Source: SCGC-AG-212-J23 sp035762345
GTDB taxonomy: Bacteria; Pseudomonadota; Gammaproteobacteria; Burkholderiales; SG8-39
Assembly (NCBI GenBank): GCA_035762345.1
Contig: DASTPE010000082.1
Coordinates: 13,930 to 77,929 of the forward strand
DNA length: 64,000 nucleotides
Reading direction: 5' to 3'
Below are positions 25,130 through 36,928 of this stretch, one piece after another. The stretch's first letter is position 1; every line of letters begins with the position of its first letter. Under the pieces are notes generated by a model. The model was not told the origin of the DNA, ran no database searches, and was given only the letters and a program-made list of their open reading frames with translations. A program made the translations under genes and the position numbers.

Positions 25130-26275
25130 TTACGGCGTCTGCACCACATCGAGTGGGCTGACCGGTCTCGTGACCTGCATGATGAGCGCATAGGATATGC
25201 GGTCGAAGACCCGGAATACAAACGCCAGTCCGGCGCGTTCATCAGGAAGTTGGATGCGCGCGTCAGGAGCGCTTCTGGCCTTACTCCGGTCGCGCACCGT
25301 TCCTCCACGGTTATAGAGCGCGAGTACGTGACCCACTTCGACGCCGTCCGCCTTGCCCCGGTTGATGCTGATGATTGACTGAGGGCCAGCTTCGCCCACA
25401 TGTGCCACACCACCGTAGATGCCGATTACGCGCCCCTTGATTTGCGTGGCCGGCGCATGCGGGGCGTAGTTCACCGGTTGTGGTCGCCCGGCGGCGACTA
25501 ACTTGTCGCCGGCGCCCACTTCTTGAACCGCGCTGGTGAGGACAACAGTCGCCGGTTCGCCGGGCCGCGTGAGCTGAGCAGTGCCGAGATAGATGGCTTC
25601 GTACCCGAGAGTCTTGTTGGTATCCGGATCCACCAACGCAGTGCCCTTACGGTAGACGTACCAGGTCTCATCCTTGGACGCGCCAATCCCGCGCACGTAG
25701 GCGGAGTTGCCTGCCGCAAGCACTACGCGGTCCTGCTGTGTCGCGATGATGGTCGGGGCTTTCTCAAGCCCGTCAGGCTCGATGACCAACGGCCGTGACA
25801 GAAAAGGCTCGATGGCCGAGGGGGGAATGCTCGGAATCTCCTGCTTCGCGAGCGATTCGGCACGCAGGCGCGGGGTGAGCTTGAGCGTGCCGGGAGCGGT
25901 GGTCGGTGCGCCAGGCGGGACGCCCGGCGCTCCGGGCTCCCCGGCTGCTTCAGGTTTCGCCTCCGTAGCGGGCGGCGCAATCGTGAGGCGCGCGCGATCG
26001 CGGTCGAGCAGGATTACGTAGCCGGGATAGATGAGGTGGGGGTTACGGATCTGCTCCCGGTTCATGTTCCACAGTTCTGGCCAGCGCCAAGGCGAGTCCG
26101 TGTAGCGCTCGGAGATACCCCAAAGGGTGTCGCCCGGGACAATGACGTAACGGTCGGGGGCGTCGGGCTTGATCGTGAGCGGCGTCGACGCGGGCGCTCC
26201 AGGGGCCTGCGCGGTAGCGCTTACGGAGACCAAGAAAGCGAGCGCTATGATAGACTTACAGGCTTTCTGGACCAT
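25130..26275 (-). CDS. LysM-domain envelope protein
   Basis: Predicted periplasmic peptidoglycan-binding protein of 381 residues, from the ATG at 26273-26275 (MVQKACKSIIALAFLVSVSA, a signal peptide ending near AQA). One LysM motif lies at about 42-90 (YVIVPGDTLWGISERY, then NPHLIYPGYVILL). A Pro/Gly/Ala-rich linker follows, then a roughly 230-residue C-terminal domain with no catalytic motif I recognise. Its place upstream of dprA is conserved in betaproteobacteria. The frame stays open upstream, but without a signal peptide. Confidence 0.87.
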   Translation of the reverse strand: MVQKACKSIIALAFLVSVSATAQAPGAPASTPLTIKPDAPDRYVIVPGDTLWGISERYTDSPWRWPELWNMNREQIRNPHLIYPGYVILLDRDRARLTIAPPATEAKPEAAGEPGAPGVPPGAPTTAPGTLKLTPRLRAESLAKQEIPSIPPSAIEPFLSRPLVIEPDGLEKAPTIIATQQDRVVLAAGNSAYVRGIGASKDETWYVYRKGTALVDPDTNKTLGYEAIYLGTAQLTRPGEPATVVLTSAVQEVGAGDKLVAAGRPQPVNYAPHAPATQIKGRVIGIYGGVAHVGEAGPQSIISINRGKADGVEVGHVLALYNRGGTVRDRSKARSAPDARIQLPDERAGLAFVFRVFDRISYALIMQVTRPVSPLDVVQTP

Positions 26276-26293
26276 GGCGATCCGTCCCTTTCG

Positions 26294-26326
26294 CGATTTC
26301 TGGACCGACTGGAAATCGGTTTTTTT
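26294..26326 (+). promoter_or_regulatory. hairpin plus T7 in the LysM/def intergenic region
   Basis: CGATTTC (26294-26300) pairs with GAAATCG (26312-26318), followed by GTTTTTTT on the plus strand. It looks like an intrinsic terminator reading toward def, about 80 bases before the def start. It could stop stray rightward transcription in the divergent promoter region or act as a def leader structure. Evidence is shape only. Confidence 0.35.
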
Positions 26327-26404
26327 ACCCCAATGTAGCACAAAGGCTTGATTTCTTATGCGCTGCCTGAAATTGTCCACATAATCCATTCAATTGCAAG
26401 TGAA

Positions 26405-26908
26405 ATGTCCCTTTTAAACATACTTCGGTATCCCGACGCCCGCCTGCACAAGGTAGCTGCGCCCGTCACGGTTTTCGATGAAAGCCTGAAGAGGCTGGTT
26501 GCCGACATGGTGGAAACCATGTACGCCGCGCCCGGTATCGGGCTCGCGGCTATCCAAGTGGACGTCCCTAAGCAGGTGATCGTGGTCGATGTTTCGGAGC
26601 GGCGTGATTCCCTGGTCGTGCTGGTCAATCCGGAGATTCTGGAGGCGATCGGGGTCTCCGACATTGAGGAAGGCTGCCTTTCGGTTCCGGGAATCTACGA
26701 GCTGGTCAAGCGAGCCGAGCGCGTGAAGGTGCGCGCCCACGACCAGAACGGCAATCCATTTACGCTGGAAGCACAAGGGCTGCTCGCGGTGTGCATCCAG
26801 CACGAGATGGACCATCTAGAAGGTAAGGTTTTCGTCGAGCATCTCTCGCAGCTCAGGCAGCAGCGCATTCGCGCCAAGCTCGCCAAGCAGCTGCGCAAGT
26901 CGGCCTGA
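26405..26908 (+). CDS. def: peptide deformylase
   Basis: Removes the formyl group from nascent proteins. 167 residues. All three metal-site motifs are intact: GIGLAAIQ (44-51), EGCLS (89-93, Cys91 ligand) and HEMDH (133-137, two His ligands and the catalytic Glu134). Start ATG at 26405 (MSLLNILRYPDARL). It pairs functionally with fmt just downstream. Confidence 0.97.
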   Translation: MSLLNILRYPDARLHKVAAPVTVFDESLKRLVADMVETMYAAPGIGLAAIQVDVPKQVIVVDVSERRDSLVVLVNPEILEAIGVSDIEEGCLSVPGIYELVKRAERVKVRAHDQNGNPFTLEAQGLLAVCIQHEMDHLEGKVFVEHLSQLRQQRIRAKLAKQLRKSA

Positions 26909-26921
26909 CCGTCTCGCTTTC

Positions 26922-27842
26922 CTGCGCCTAGTCTTCGCCGGCACGCCAGAATTCGGTGAGCGAGTGCTCACCGGCGTCGTAGCCGCGGGCCACGAGGTGG
27001 TGCTCGTTCTTACGCAGCCCGATCGCCCCGCTGGCCGTGGCCTGCACCCCGTGGCGAGCCGGGTGAAGCGCTTCGCGACAACGCGAGATATCCCCGTTCT
27101 TCAGCCGTCGAGTCTGAAGGGCGCGCCCGTGCTTGAACGGGTTCGCGTCCTACGCCCGGATGCGATCGTAGTCGCCGCATACGGCTTGATTCTTCCCCCG
27201 ACGCTCTTTGACGCAGCACGCTATGGCGCGCTTAACGTCCATGCCTCGCTCTTGCCGCGGTGGCGTGGCGCAGCGCCCATCCAGCGCGCCCTGCTTGCGG
27301 GCGACGCGGAAACCGGAGTTTCCATCATGCAGATGGATGCGGGTCTCGATTCCGGTGCCGTGCTGCTACAGCGCCGGATCCCCATCGCACGCGACGATGA
27401 TGCGGGTAGCTTGCACGACAAACTAGCTGCGCTCGGTGCCGATACGATAGTCGGTGCGCTCGCCGACATCGAAACCGGGCGGGCTCGAGCCAGCCCGCAG
27501 CCGCAGAACGGAGTGACCCACGCCACTAAGGTCGCCAAAGCCGAAGCTCGGCTCGACTGGACACGGCCCGCTAGCGAGCTCGAGCGCGCTGTACGCGCTT
27601 TCCGCCCTTCCCCCGGTGCATTTGCGTTGCTCGAGCGCGAGCCGGTGAAGATCTGGCGCGCCGAAGTGTTCGACTTTACAGGCGAACCCGGAACGCTCCG
27701 CCTCGTGGGAGACAAGCTGGTCGTCGCGTGCGGAGAGCAGGCGCTCGCCATATTGGAGCTGCAACGGGCCGGCGGCCGGGCGCTGAGCGCAGCCGAATTT
27801 CTGCGCGGCCGGTTGCTTCCTGCCGACGCCCGCTTTGCTTGA
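26922..27842 (+). CDS. fmt: methionyl-tRNA formyltransferase, probable CTG start
   Basis: Formylates initiator Met-tRNA using 10-formyl-THF. The active-site region HASLLPRWRGAAPIQ is intact and a C-terminal OB-like domain is present. The first in-frame ATG/GTG/TTG is the GTG at 26964, which would remove the family's first strand, LVFAGTPEF. The conserved sequence is open upstream and begins at a CTG (26922-26924) reading (M)RLVFAGTPEFGERV, 13 bases past the def stop. I therefore place the start there: 306 residues, normal length. No strong ribosome site is visible, so coupling to def is likely. Confidence 0.9.
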   Translation: MRLVFAGTPEFGERVLTGVVAAGHEVVLVLTQPDRPAGRGLHPVASRVKRFATTRDIPVLQPSSLKGAPVLERVRVLRPDAIVVAAYGLILPPTLFDAARYGALNVHASLLPRWRGAAPIQRALLAGDAETGVSIMQMDAGLDSGAVLLQRRIPIARDDDAGSLHDKLAALGADTIVGALADIETGRARASPQPQNGVTHATKVAKAEARLDWTRPASELERAVRAFRPSPGAFALLEREPVKIWRAEVFDFTGEPGTLRLVGDKLVVACGEQALAILELQRAGGRALSAAEFLRGRLLPADARFA

Positions 27843-29119
27843 GCCCTCTGGCGATCGCGCTGCGCGACTCGGCAACGGCCGTCGCGCGCGTTGCCAACGG
27901 CACCAGCCTCGCTGCGGAATTCGAACGCTTCGCGGACGAAGGGGCGATGACGCCGCGGGCGACGCTGATCGATCTCACCCACGGCACGTTGCGGCGCTAT
28001 GGACGCGTGCAGGCGATCGTGCGCGAGCTTTCTCACCGAGGAGGCGGCGACGTGACAGTCGAGGCGCTGCTTTGGTGCTCGCTCTATGCGCTTGAGTCGC
28101 GGCGCTACGCCGACTACACCGTTGTCGATCAGGCGGTGCGTGCCTGTAGCGCCCTGGAACGCTGGAGTGCCAAGGGTTACGTCAATGCGCTGCTTCGAGG
28201 CTACCTGCGGGAGCGCGCGTCCCTCGAGGCACGCATTCAGGCTGATCCGGAAGCGCGGTATCAGCACCCGCAGTGGTGGATGGAGCTCGTGCGTCAGGCG
28301 TACCCGGCGCAATGGAGCGCGGTGCTGACCGCAGGAAACATGCATCCGCCGATGTGCCTGCGGGTAAACCGGCGTCGCTCGTCGGTCGTCGAATACGAGC
28401 GCCAACTGAAGGATGCCGGCATGGTTTCGCTTCACGTAGAAGACCAGGGGCTGCTGCTCGAGCGTCCGATCCCGGTCGAGCGGCTGCCTGGATTCGCCTC
28501 CGGCGAAGTCTCGGTGCAAGATGCAGGCGCCCAGCGCGCGGCCCGCTGTTTGGACCTTGCCGCCGGCCAGCGTGTGCTCGATGCCTGCGCTGCGCCGGGT
28601 GGAAAAGCCGGGCATATTGCCGAGACGGCGGATGTGGAGCTTACCGCGCTGGATGCCAATGCGGAGCGTTGCGCGCGACTGGAGCGAAACCTCGCGCGTC
28701 TCGGGCTTGTCGCGCACGTCGCCAACGCCGATTGCACGCGGCCGACCGAGTGGTGGAACGGCGTTCCGTTCGATCGTGTGCTCGCCGACGTTCCGTGCTC
28801 CGGCTCGGGCGTGGTGCGGCGCCATCCGGACATCAAGTGGCTGCGGCGCAGCGGTGACGTTGAGCAGTTCGCCGCCCGCCAGGCCTCGATGCTGGACGCG
28901 CTTTGGCAGGTGCTTCGCCTGGATGGTAAATTGCTGTATGCCACCTGCTCGGTGTTTCCGCAGGAGAACGATGCGGTGATCGACGCGTTCATCGCACGCC
29001 AGCGCGCGGCGGGCACCCGCGCCATTCGCGTGCCGCTTCCAGATGGCGGCGCGTCGCAGGGGCTGCCCGACGCTGCGCGCGACGGGTTCTACTACGCGCT
29101 GATCCAGAAACAAGCCTGA
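27839..29119 (+). CDS. rsmB: 16S rRNA (cytosine967-C5)-methyltransferase RsmB
   Basis: 426 residues with an N-terminal NusB-like RNA-binding domain and a C-terminal SAM methyltransferase. SAM loop DACAAPGGKAGH; the two active-site cysteines are in DVPCSGSG and YATCSVFPQEN. The start I use is TTG at 27839-27841, overlapping the fmt stop as TTGA, giving the usual length. A longer frame upstream lies inside fmt and is not conserved. Confidence 0.94.
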   Translation: MSPLAIALRDSATAVARVANGTSLAAEFERFADEGAMTPRATLIDLTHGTLRRYGRVQAIVRELSHRGGGDVTVEALLWCSLYALESRRYADYTVVDQAVRACSALERWSAKGYVNALLRGYLRERASLEARIQADPEARYQHPQWWMELVRQAYPAQWSAVLTAGNMHPPMCLRVNRRRSSVVEYERQLKDAGMVSLHVEDQGLLLERPIPVERLPGFASGEVSVQDAGAQRAARCLDLAAGQRVLDACAAPGGKAGHIAETADVELTALDANAERCARLERNLARLGLVAHVANADCTRPTEWWNGVPFDRVLADVPCSGSGVVRRHPDIKWLRRSGDVEQFAARQASMLDALWQVLRLDGKLLYATCSVFPQENDAVIDAFIARQRAAGTRAIRVPLPDGGASQGLPDAARDGFYYALIQKQA

Positions 29120-29130
29120 CGCCACGCGCG

Positions 29131-29694
29131 ATGCCCCGCATCGCACCACTCGGCGTTGTCTTCGGCGGATTCCTGCTGCTGCTTGCCGCGGTTCCCGCGC
29201 AAGCGCAGGAAATCGAGGTGCGAGAGGTCGCGCTGCGCAGGGTCGACGAGGGTCTGTCGCTCGATGTGGACTTCGGCTTTGAGCTGACGCCTCGCCTCGC
29301 GGAGGTTGTGGCGAACGGCGTCCCGCTGTACTTTAGCGTCGAGTTCGAGCTCACGCGGCGGCGCTGGTACTGGTTCGACGAGACCGCCGCTTCGCGACGC
29401 CTGAGCCTGCGGCTGTCCTATCATGCGTTGTCGCGGCAGTACCGCCTGTCGACGGGCCTGCTGCAGCAGAGCTTCCCAACGCTCGAGGAGGCGCTCAACG
29501 TGCTCAGCCGCGTGCGTAACTGGCTGGTCGTCGACCATACGGTCCGCCTTTCGGACGCGGACTACGACGCGGCAGTGCGCATGCGTCTCGACACCGCGCT
29601 GCTGCCCAAGCCGTTCCAGCTTTCGGCGCTTACCGGGCGCGACCTGCATTTAGAGTCGCCTTGGAAGCGCTTTATCGTGCGGGCGCCGCTATGA
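29131..29694 (+). CDS. DUF4390 family exported protein
   Basis: 187-residue protein with a signal peptide (FGGFLLLLAAVPAQAQ, cleavage near residue 26) and a beta-rich remainder. Matches the DUF4390 family, which in betaproteobacteria sits between rsmB and an NtrY-like kinase. Function unknown; the context suggests an envelope role linked to the sensor kinase. Its stop overlaps the kinase start as ATGA. Confidence 0.85.
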   Translation: MPRIAPLGVVFGGFLLLLAAVPAQAQEIEVREVALRRVDEGLSLDVDFGFELTPRLAEVVANGVPLYFSVEFELTRRRWYWFDETAASRRLSLRLSYHALSRQYRLSTGLLQQSFPTLEEALNVLSRVRNWLVVDHTVRLSDADYDAAVRMRLDTALLPKPFQLSALTGRDLHLESPWKRFIVRAPL

Positions 29695-31757
29695 AATGGC
29701 TCGTCATAATCGGGGGGGCGGTGGCAGCGGTGGGGCTCTTCCTGCTCGCGACGGCGAGCGCGGACACCACGCTGTTCGCGCGCCACTATCCGCTGCTGCT
29801 CGGGCTGAATGCTGCGCTCGCCGCCTTGCTCGCCGCACTGGTGGCGACGCAGCTTGTGCTGCTTGCACGGGGACTGCGCGCTCGAGTATTTGGCGCACGT
29901 CTTACGCTACGCCTGCTCGCACGCTTCGCTGCGCTCGCCGTCGTGCCGGGGCTGATCGTCTACGCGGTGTCGGTGCAATTCCTGACACGGTCCATCGAGT
30001 CGTGGTTCGACGTCAAGGTCGATGCGGCGCTGGAGGGAGGCATCAACCTCGGGCAGCACGTGATCGAGCAGATGACGCTCGACCTGCAGGGCAAGGCGAA
30101 TGCAATGGCAGTCGAGCTTGCGGAGCGCTCTCCGGCGCAACTCGTCGCTCAGCTGGAGCGCCTGCGCGGGCAACTCGGCGTCGAGGAAGTCGTCGTGGTC
30201 ACCGGCACCGGCAGGCTGCTCGCAGCCGCTGCGCAGGATGTAGCGAAGCTCGTGCCCGAGCTTCCCACGACGCATGCGTTGCGCCAAGCACGGCTTACCC
30301 GGGCCTACAGCGCAGTGGACGCAATCGTCGGCCGGCCGCTAGCCCTGCGCGTCGTCGTACCGCTCGACCTGCCCGGCGAGGCGCGCTTCCTGCAGCTCCG
30401 GCAAAGCGTGCCGGCATCGTTCGCGCGCAGCGCCGAGGCGGTCGAGGCTGCCTACCGCGACTACCGGGAGCTCGCAATCTCGCGTGAGGGACTGAAGCGC
30501 ATTTACATCGTTACGCTGACCTTCGCGCTGCTAATGGCGCTGTTCGTCGCGGTCGCGGCAGCGGCGACCCAGTCCGGCCTGCTTGCCCAGCCCCTCGCCA
30601 ACCTCGCGCAGGCGACCCAGGCGGTGGCGCGCGGCGATTTCTCGCGCCGCGCGCCGATCACCAGCCGCGACGAACTCGGCGTTCTCACCGAGTCGTTCAA
30701 CTCGATGACGCGACAGCTCGAGGAGGCGCGCCGCGGCGTAGAGTTGAACCGGCTTGCGCTCGAGGCGGCGAAGGCGCGGCTCGAAAACATCCTCGCGAAC
30801 ATGTCGGCCGGAGTGCTCGTGTTCGACCACGAACTCGCGTTGTCGCTGTCAAACCACGGCGCTTCGGCGATTCTGGGGACGGAGATCCAATCGTTTGCCG
30901 CGCATATGCGCAGCCACTTCGTGGAGCAGGAAGAATCCGACTGGCAGCTCGAGCTCCAGCTCAAGGGGACCGGCAAGACGCTGCACGCGCGTGGCGCGCG
31001 GTTGCCGCGAGCGACCGGCGGTGGCGCCGTGGTCGTGTTCGACGACATTACGCGACTGATCCAGGCGCAGCGCGCCACCGCGTGGGCCGAGGTGGCGCGC
31101 CGCCTCGCGCACGAGATCAAGAACCCGCTTACGCCGATCCAGCTGTCGGCGGAGCGCCTCGAAATGAAGCTCGCAGACCGGCTGCCCCGGGAAGATGCGG
31201 AGACCCTGCGACGCTCGATCGAAACTATCGTAAACCAGGTGGCAGCGCTGAAGGCCATGGTTGATGATTTCCGCGATTACGCGCGCCTGCCGGCGCCTGA
31301 GCTCAAGCCGCTTGACCTGAATCGCCTGGTGCGACAGGTGCTCGCCCTGTATGAGAATTCCTTCGTGCCGATCGCCAAGCACCTTGCCGACCCGTTGCCT
31401 CCCGTCTGGGCTGACGGCGCGCAGATTCGGCAGGTGATCCACAACTTGGTGCAGAACGCGCAGGACGCGCTCGAGAACCGCGCCGCGCGCGGCGCGAGCC
31501 CGGCCATCGAGGTTCGCACCGAGGTTGCGGGCGACCGCGTGAGGCTCGCGGTGTCGGACAATGGCGCCGGCTTCCCCGAGGAGCTGATGGCGCGGATCTT
31601 CGAGCCTTACGTTACCACCAAGCCGCGCGGCACCGGCCTCGGTCTCGCTATGGTGAAGAAGATCGTCGACGAGCACCACGGCGCTGTGACCATCGAGAAC
31701 CGTCCGGCGAGCGGCGCATCTGTGAGTGTGCTGTTGCCGCTCGCGAAGGCGGCGTAG
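29691..31757 (+). CDS. ntrY: NtrY-like sensor histidine kinase
   Basis: Membrane sensor kinase of 688 residues. Two hydrophobic segments at the start (about 3-22 and 36-60), another at about 78-98, an extracytoplasmic loop, a membrane segment at about 272-292, HAMP (about 293-345), PAS-like (about 360-455), then the kinase core. Phospho-acceptor His474 lies in RRLAHEIKNPLTPIQ; the N box QVIHNLVQNAQDAL, DNGAGF and GTGLGLAMVKKIV are intact. The domain order is that of NtrY. Probable partner: the regulator 3 bases downstream. Confidence 0.92.
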   Translation: MKWLVIIGGAVAAVGLFLLATASADTTLFARHYPLLLGLNAALAALLAALVATQLVLLARGLRARVFGARLTLRLLARFAALAVVPGLIVYAVSVQFLTRSIESWFDVKVDAALEGGINLGQHVIEQMTLDLQGKANAMAVELAERSPAQLVAQLERLRGQLGVEEVVVVTGTGRLLAAAAQDVAKLVPELPTTHALRQARLTRAYSAVDAIVGRPLALRVVVPLDLPGEARFLQLRQSVPASFARSAEAVEAAYRDYRELAISREGLKRIYIVTLTFALLMALFVAVAAAATQSGLLAQPLANLAQATQAVARGDFSRRAPITSRDELGVLTESFNSMTRQLEEARRGVELNRLALEAAKARLENILANMSAGVLVFDHELALSLSNHGASAILGTEIQSFAAHMRSHFVEQEESDWQLELQLKGTGKTLHARGARLPRATGGGAVVVFDDITRLIQAQRATAWAEVARRLAHEIKNPLTPIQLSAERLEMKLADRLPREDAETLRRSIETIVNQVAALKAMVDDFRDYARLPAPELKPLDLNRLVRQVLALYENSFVPIAKHLADPLPPVWADGAQIRQVIHNLVQNAQDALENRAARGASPAIEVRTEVAGDRVRLAVSDNGAGFPEELMARIFEPYVTTKPRGTGLGLAMVKKIVDEHHGAVTIENRPASGASVSVLLPLAKAA

Positions 31758-31760
31758 GCA

Positions 31761-33008
31761 ATGGCGCAAATCCTGGTCGTTGACGACGAGATTGGCATCA
31801 GGGAGCTCCTGTCCGAAATCCTGGCCGACGAGGGCCACCAGGTGGTGCTCGCGGAGAGCGCGAGCGATGCGCGCCGGCTGCGCGAGCGCGCCCGCCCCGA
31901 CCTCGTGCTACTGGACATCTGGATGCCGGACGCCGACGGCATCACGCTGCTCAAGGAGTGGGCCGCGAGTGGCCAGCTCACGATGCCGGTGGTAATGATG
32001 TCCGGTCATGCCACAATCGAGACTGCCGTCGAGGCGACGCGTATCGGTGCGCTCGACTTTCTCGAGAAGCCGATCGCGCTGCAGCGTCTGCTTGCCACGG
32101 TAAAGCGTGCGCTGCGCAATCCTGAGAGCGCGGCGACACCGGAGTTCTCCATCGCTGCGCTCGGACGCTCGCCCGCGCTCGCCGAAGCGAAAAAGCGGCT
32201 GGCGCAACTTGCCGGCTCGGGCGCGCCGCTGCTTTTGCGCGGCGAGCGCGGCATGCGTGCGGAGCTCTTCGCGCGCATGCTCGTCGCCCCGGGAGCTCCG
32301 TTCCTCGCCGGTGGAGAGCTGTTGTCGCAGCCGCCCTCGGAGCTGCTCGCAAAGGCGGCTGGCGGCGTGGTTTTCATCCCGGACCTCAGTCGCCTTGCGC
32401 ATGCTGAGCAGCGCAATCTCGAATTCCTGCTGCCGCGGGCTGAGAAGCACCGGGTGCGGGTGGTGTCGTTCTCGCCTTTCGACGTACGTACCCTGGCGGA
32501 GAAGTGTGATTTTGATCCGGAACTCGGTGCGCGGCTCGGCGAGCTGACTCTCAAGTTGCCCTCGGTGCGCGACTTTGGCGAGGACATCCCCGATCTTGCT
32601 TCCCGCATGCTGGCGCAGCTGGTCGAGGCACGCGTCTGTCCGTCCCGCCGTTTCGCGATCGCGGCGTTGAACGCGCTGCGCCACCACGGCTGGCCCGGAA
32701 ACCTCGCCGAGCTCGAAAGCGCGGTAAAGGACCTCGCGCTGAGCTCGCTTGAGGAGGAAGTTCAGCTCGAGGACGTTACGCGCGTGCTCAGCGCACGCGC
32801 TGCGCCGGGCACGCTGCCCGAGGTAGCGTTCGACCGTCCCTACCGCGAGGCGCGCGAAGCATTCGAGCGGGTGTATTTCGAGCACCTGCTCGCGCGCGAA
32901 AACGGCAGCATGTCGCGCGTCGCGGACCGCTCGGGGCTCGAGCGTACCCATCTGTACCGCAAGCTCAAGGCGCTCGGTCTGCCGGTCGGCCGGCGCGAAG
33001 AGAACTAG
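31761..33008 (+). CDS. ntrX: NtrX-like response regulator with degenerate AAA+ domain
   Basis: 415 residues: receiver domain (phospho-acceptor Asp52 in LVLLDIWMPDADG; Lys103 in LEKP), a central domain, and a C-terminal Fis-type helix-turn-helix (about 375-410, SRVADRSGLERTHLYRKLKA). The central domain keeps the outline of a sigma-54 activator but lacks its working parts. The Walker A position reads LLRGERGMRAELFAR (158-172) with no GKE/GKT, the Walker B position reads GGVVFIPDLSRL (201-212), and no GAFTGA loop is present. It therefore probably regulates without ATP hydrolysis or sigma-54. Confidence 0.88.
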   Translation: MAQILVVDDEIGIRELLSEILADEGHQVVLAESASDARRLRERARPDLVLLDIWMPDADGITLLKEWAASGQLTMPVVMMSGHATIETAVEATRIGALDFLEKPIALQRLLATVKRALRNPESAATPEFSIAALGRSPALAEAKKRLAQLAGSGAPLLLRGERGMRAELFARMLVAPGAPFLAGGELLSQPPSELLAKAAGGVVFIPDLSRLAHAEQRNLEFLLPRAEKHRVRVVSFSPFDVRTLAEKCDFDPELGARLGELTLKLPSVRDFGEDIPDLASRMLAQLVEARVCPSRRFAIAALNALRHHGWPGNLAELESAVKDLALSSLEEEVQLEDVTRVLSARAAPGTLPEVAFDRPYREAREAFERVYFEHLLARENGSMSRVADRSGLERTHLYRKLKALGLPVGRREEN

Positions 33009-33017
33009 CGAGATAGG

Positions 33018-33116
33018 CTAGGATTTCTTGGGCTTGGGCGCGCGATGCGGCCGCTTCTTGCCGTAGCTGCCGCGATAGATCTTGCCGCGCCGCGTGCGCT
33101 TGTCACCTTTTCCCAT
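33018..33116 (-). CDS. 30S ribosomal protein THX (bTHX)
   Basis: A 32-residue, strongly basic protein: MGKGDKRTRRGKIYRGSYGK and a Lys/Pro/Arg tail. The MGKGD-K-RRGKI start is the THX signature, a tiny 30S subunit protein that fills a cavity in the head of the small subunit. Start ATG at 33114-33116, stop TAG at 33018-33020. It lies 8 bases downstream of the metH stop on the same strand and 9 bases from the convergent ntrX stop. Easily missed because of its size. Confidence 0.9.
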   Translation of the reverse strand: MGKGDKRTRRGKIYRGSYGKKRPHRAPKPKKS

Positions 33117-33124
33117 GCGGCCGA

Positions 33125-36814
<3,690 letters not shown>

Positions 36815-36825
36815 GACTGAAAGCG

Positions 36826-36857
36826 AAAAAGCCCGCTCGGCTTGCAGAGAACGGGCT
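36826..36857 (-). terminator. intrinsic terminator / attenuator in the metH leader
   Basis: On the metH strand AGCCCG (36852-36857) pairs with CGGGCT (36830-36835), with an inner CTC/GAG, followed by TTTTT (36826-36830). It ends 11 bases before the metH start codon and begins 9 bases after the SAM-II aptamer. An intrinsic terminator inside a 5' leader, next to an aptamer, is the normal expression platform of a transcription-off riboswitch. Confidence 0.85.
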
Positions 36858-36866
36858 TCGGGCGCG

Positions 36867-36919
36867 CCTCTTTAGCGGTATTTGTAACGCGCCCGCAAGC
36901 TGAGCATCAAATCGGCGCG
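36867..36919 (-). promoter_or_regulatory. SAM-II (SAM-alpha) riboswitch aptamer controlling metH
   Basis: 53-nt segment on the metH strand with the SAM-II sequence blocks in order: GAUUUG, GCUUGC, GCGCGUUA, AAAU and CGCUAAAGAG. P1 is CGCGCC (36914-36919) with GGCGCG (36888-36893), a perfect 6 bp. The pseudoknot helix can form from AGC with GCU and CUC with GAG, leaving the AAA of GCUAAAGAG as the insert, as in known SAM-II H-type pseudoknots. SAM binding should favour metH shut-off. Known targets of the class are methionine and SAM biosynthesis genes, which fits. Confidence 0.88.
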
Positions 36920-36928
36920 GCGCGTCGG

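Noticed and set aside
27728..27838. N-terminal extension of rsmB from the GTG at 27728
   Set aside because: Lies entirely inside fmt, adds 37 Arg-rich residues not seen in RsmB, and the TTGA overlap gives the normal length.
27221..29149. 642-codon open frame antisense to fmt and rsmB
   Set aside because: Shadow of two clear genes; the sequence is Arg/Ala/His-rich with no motif.
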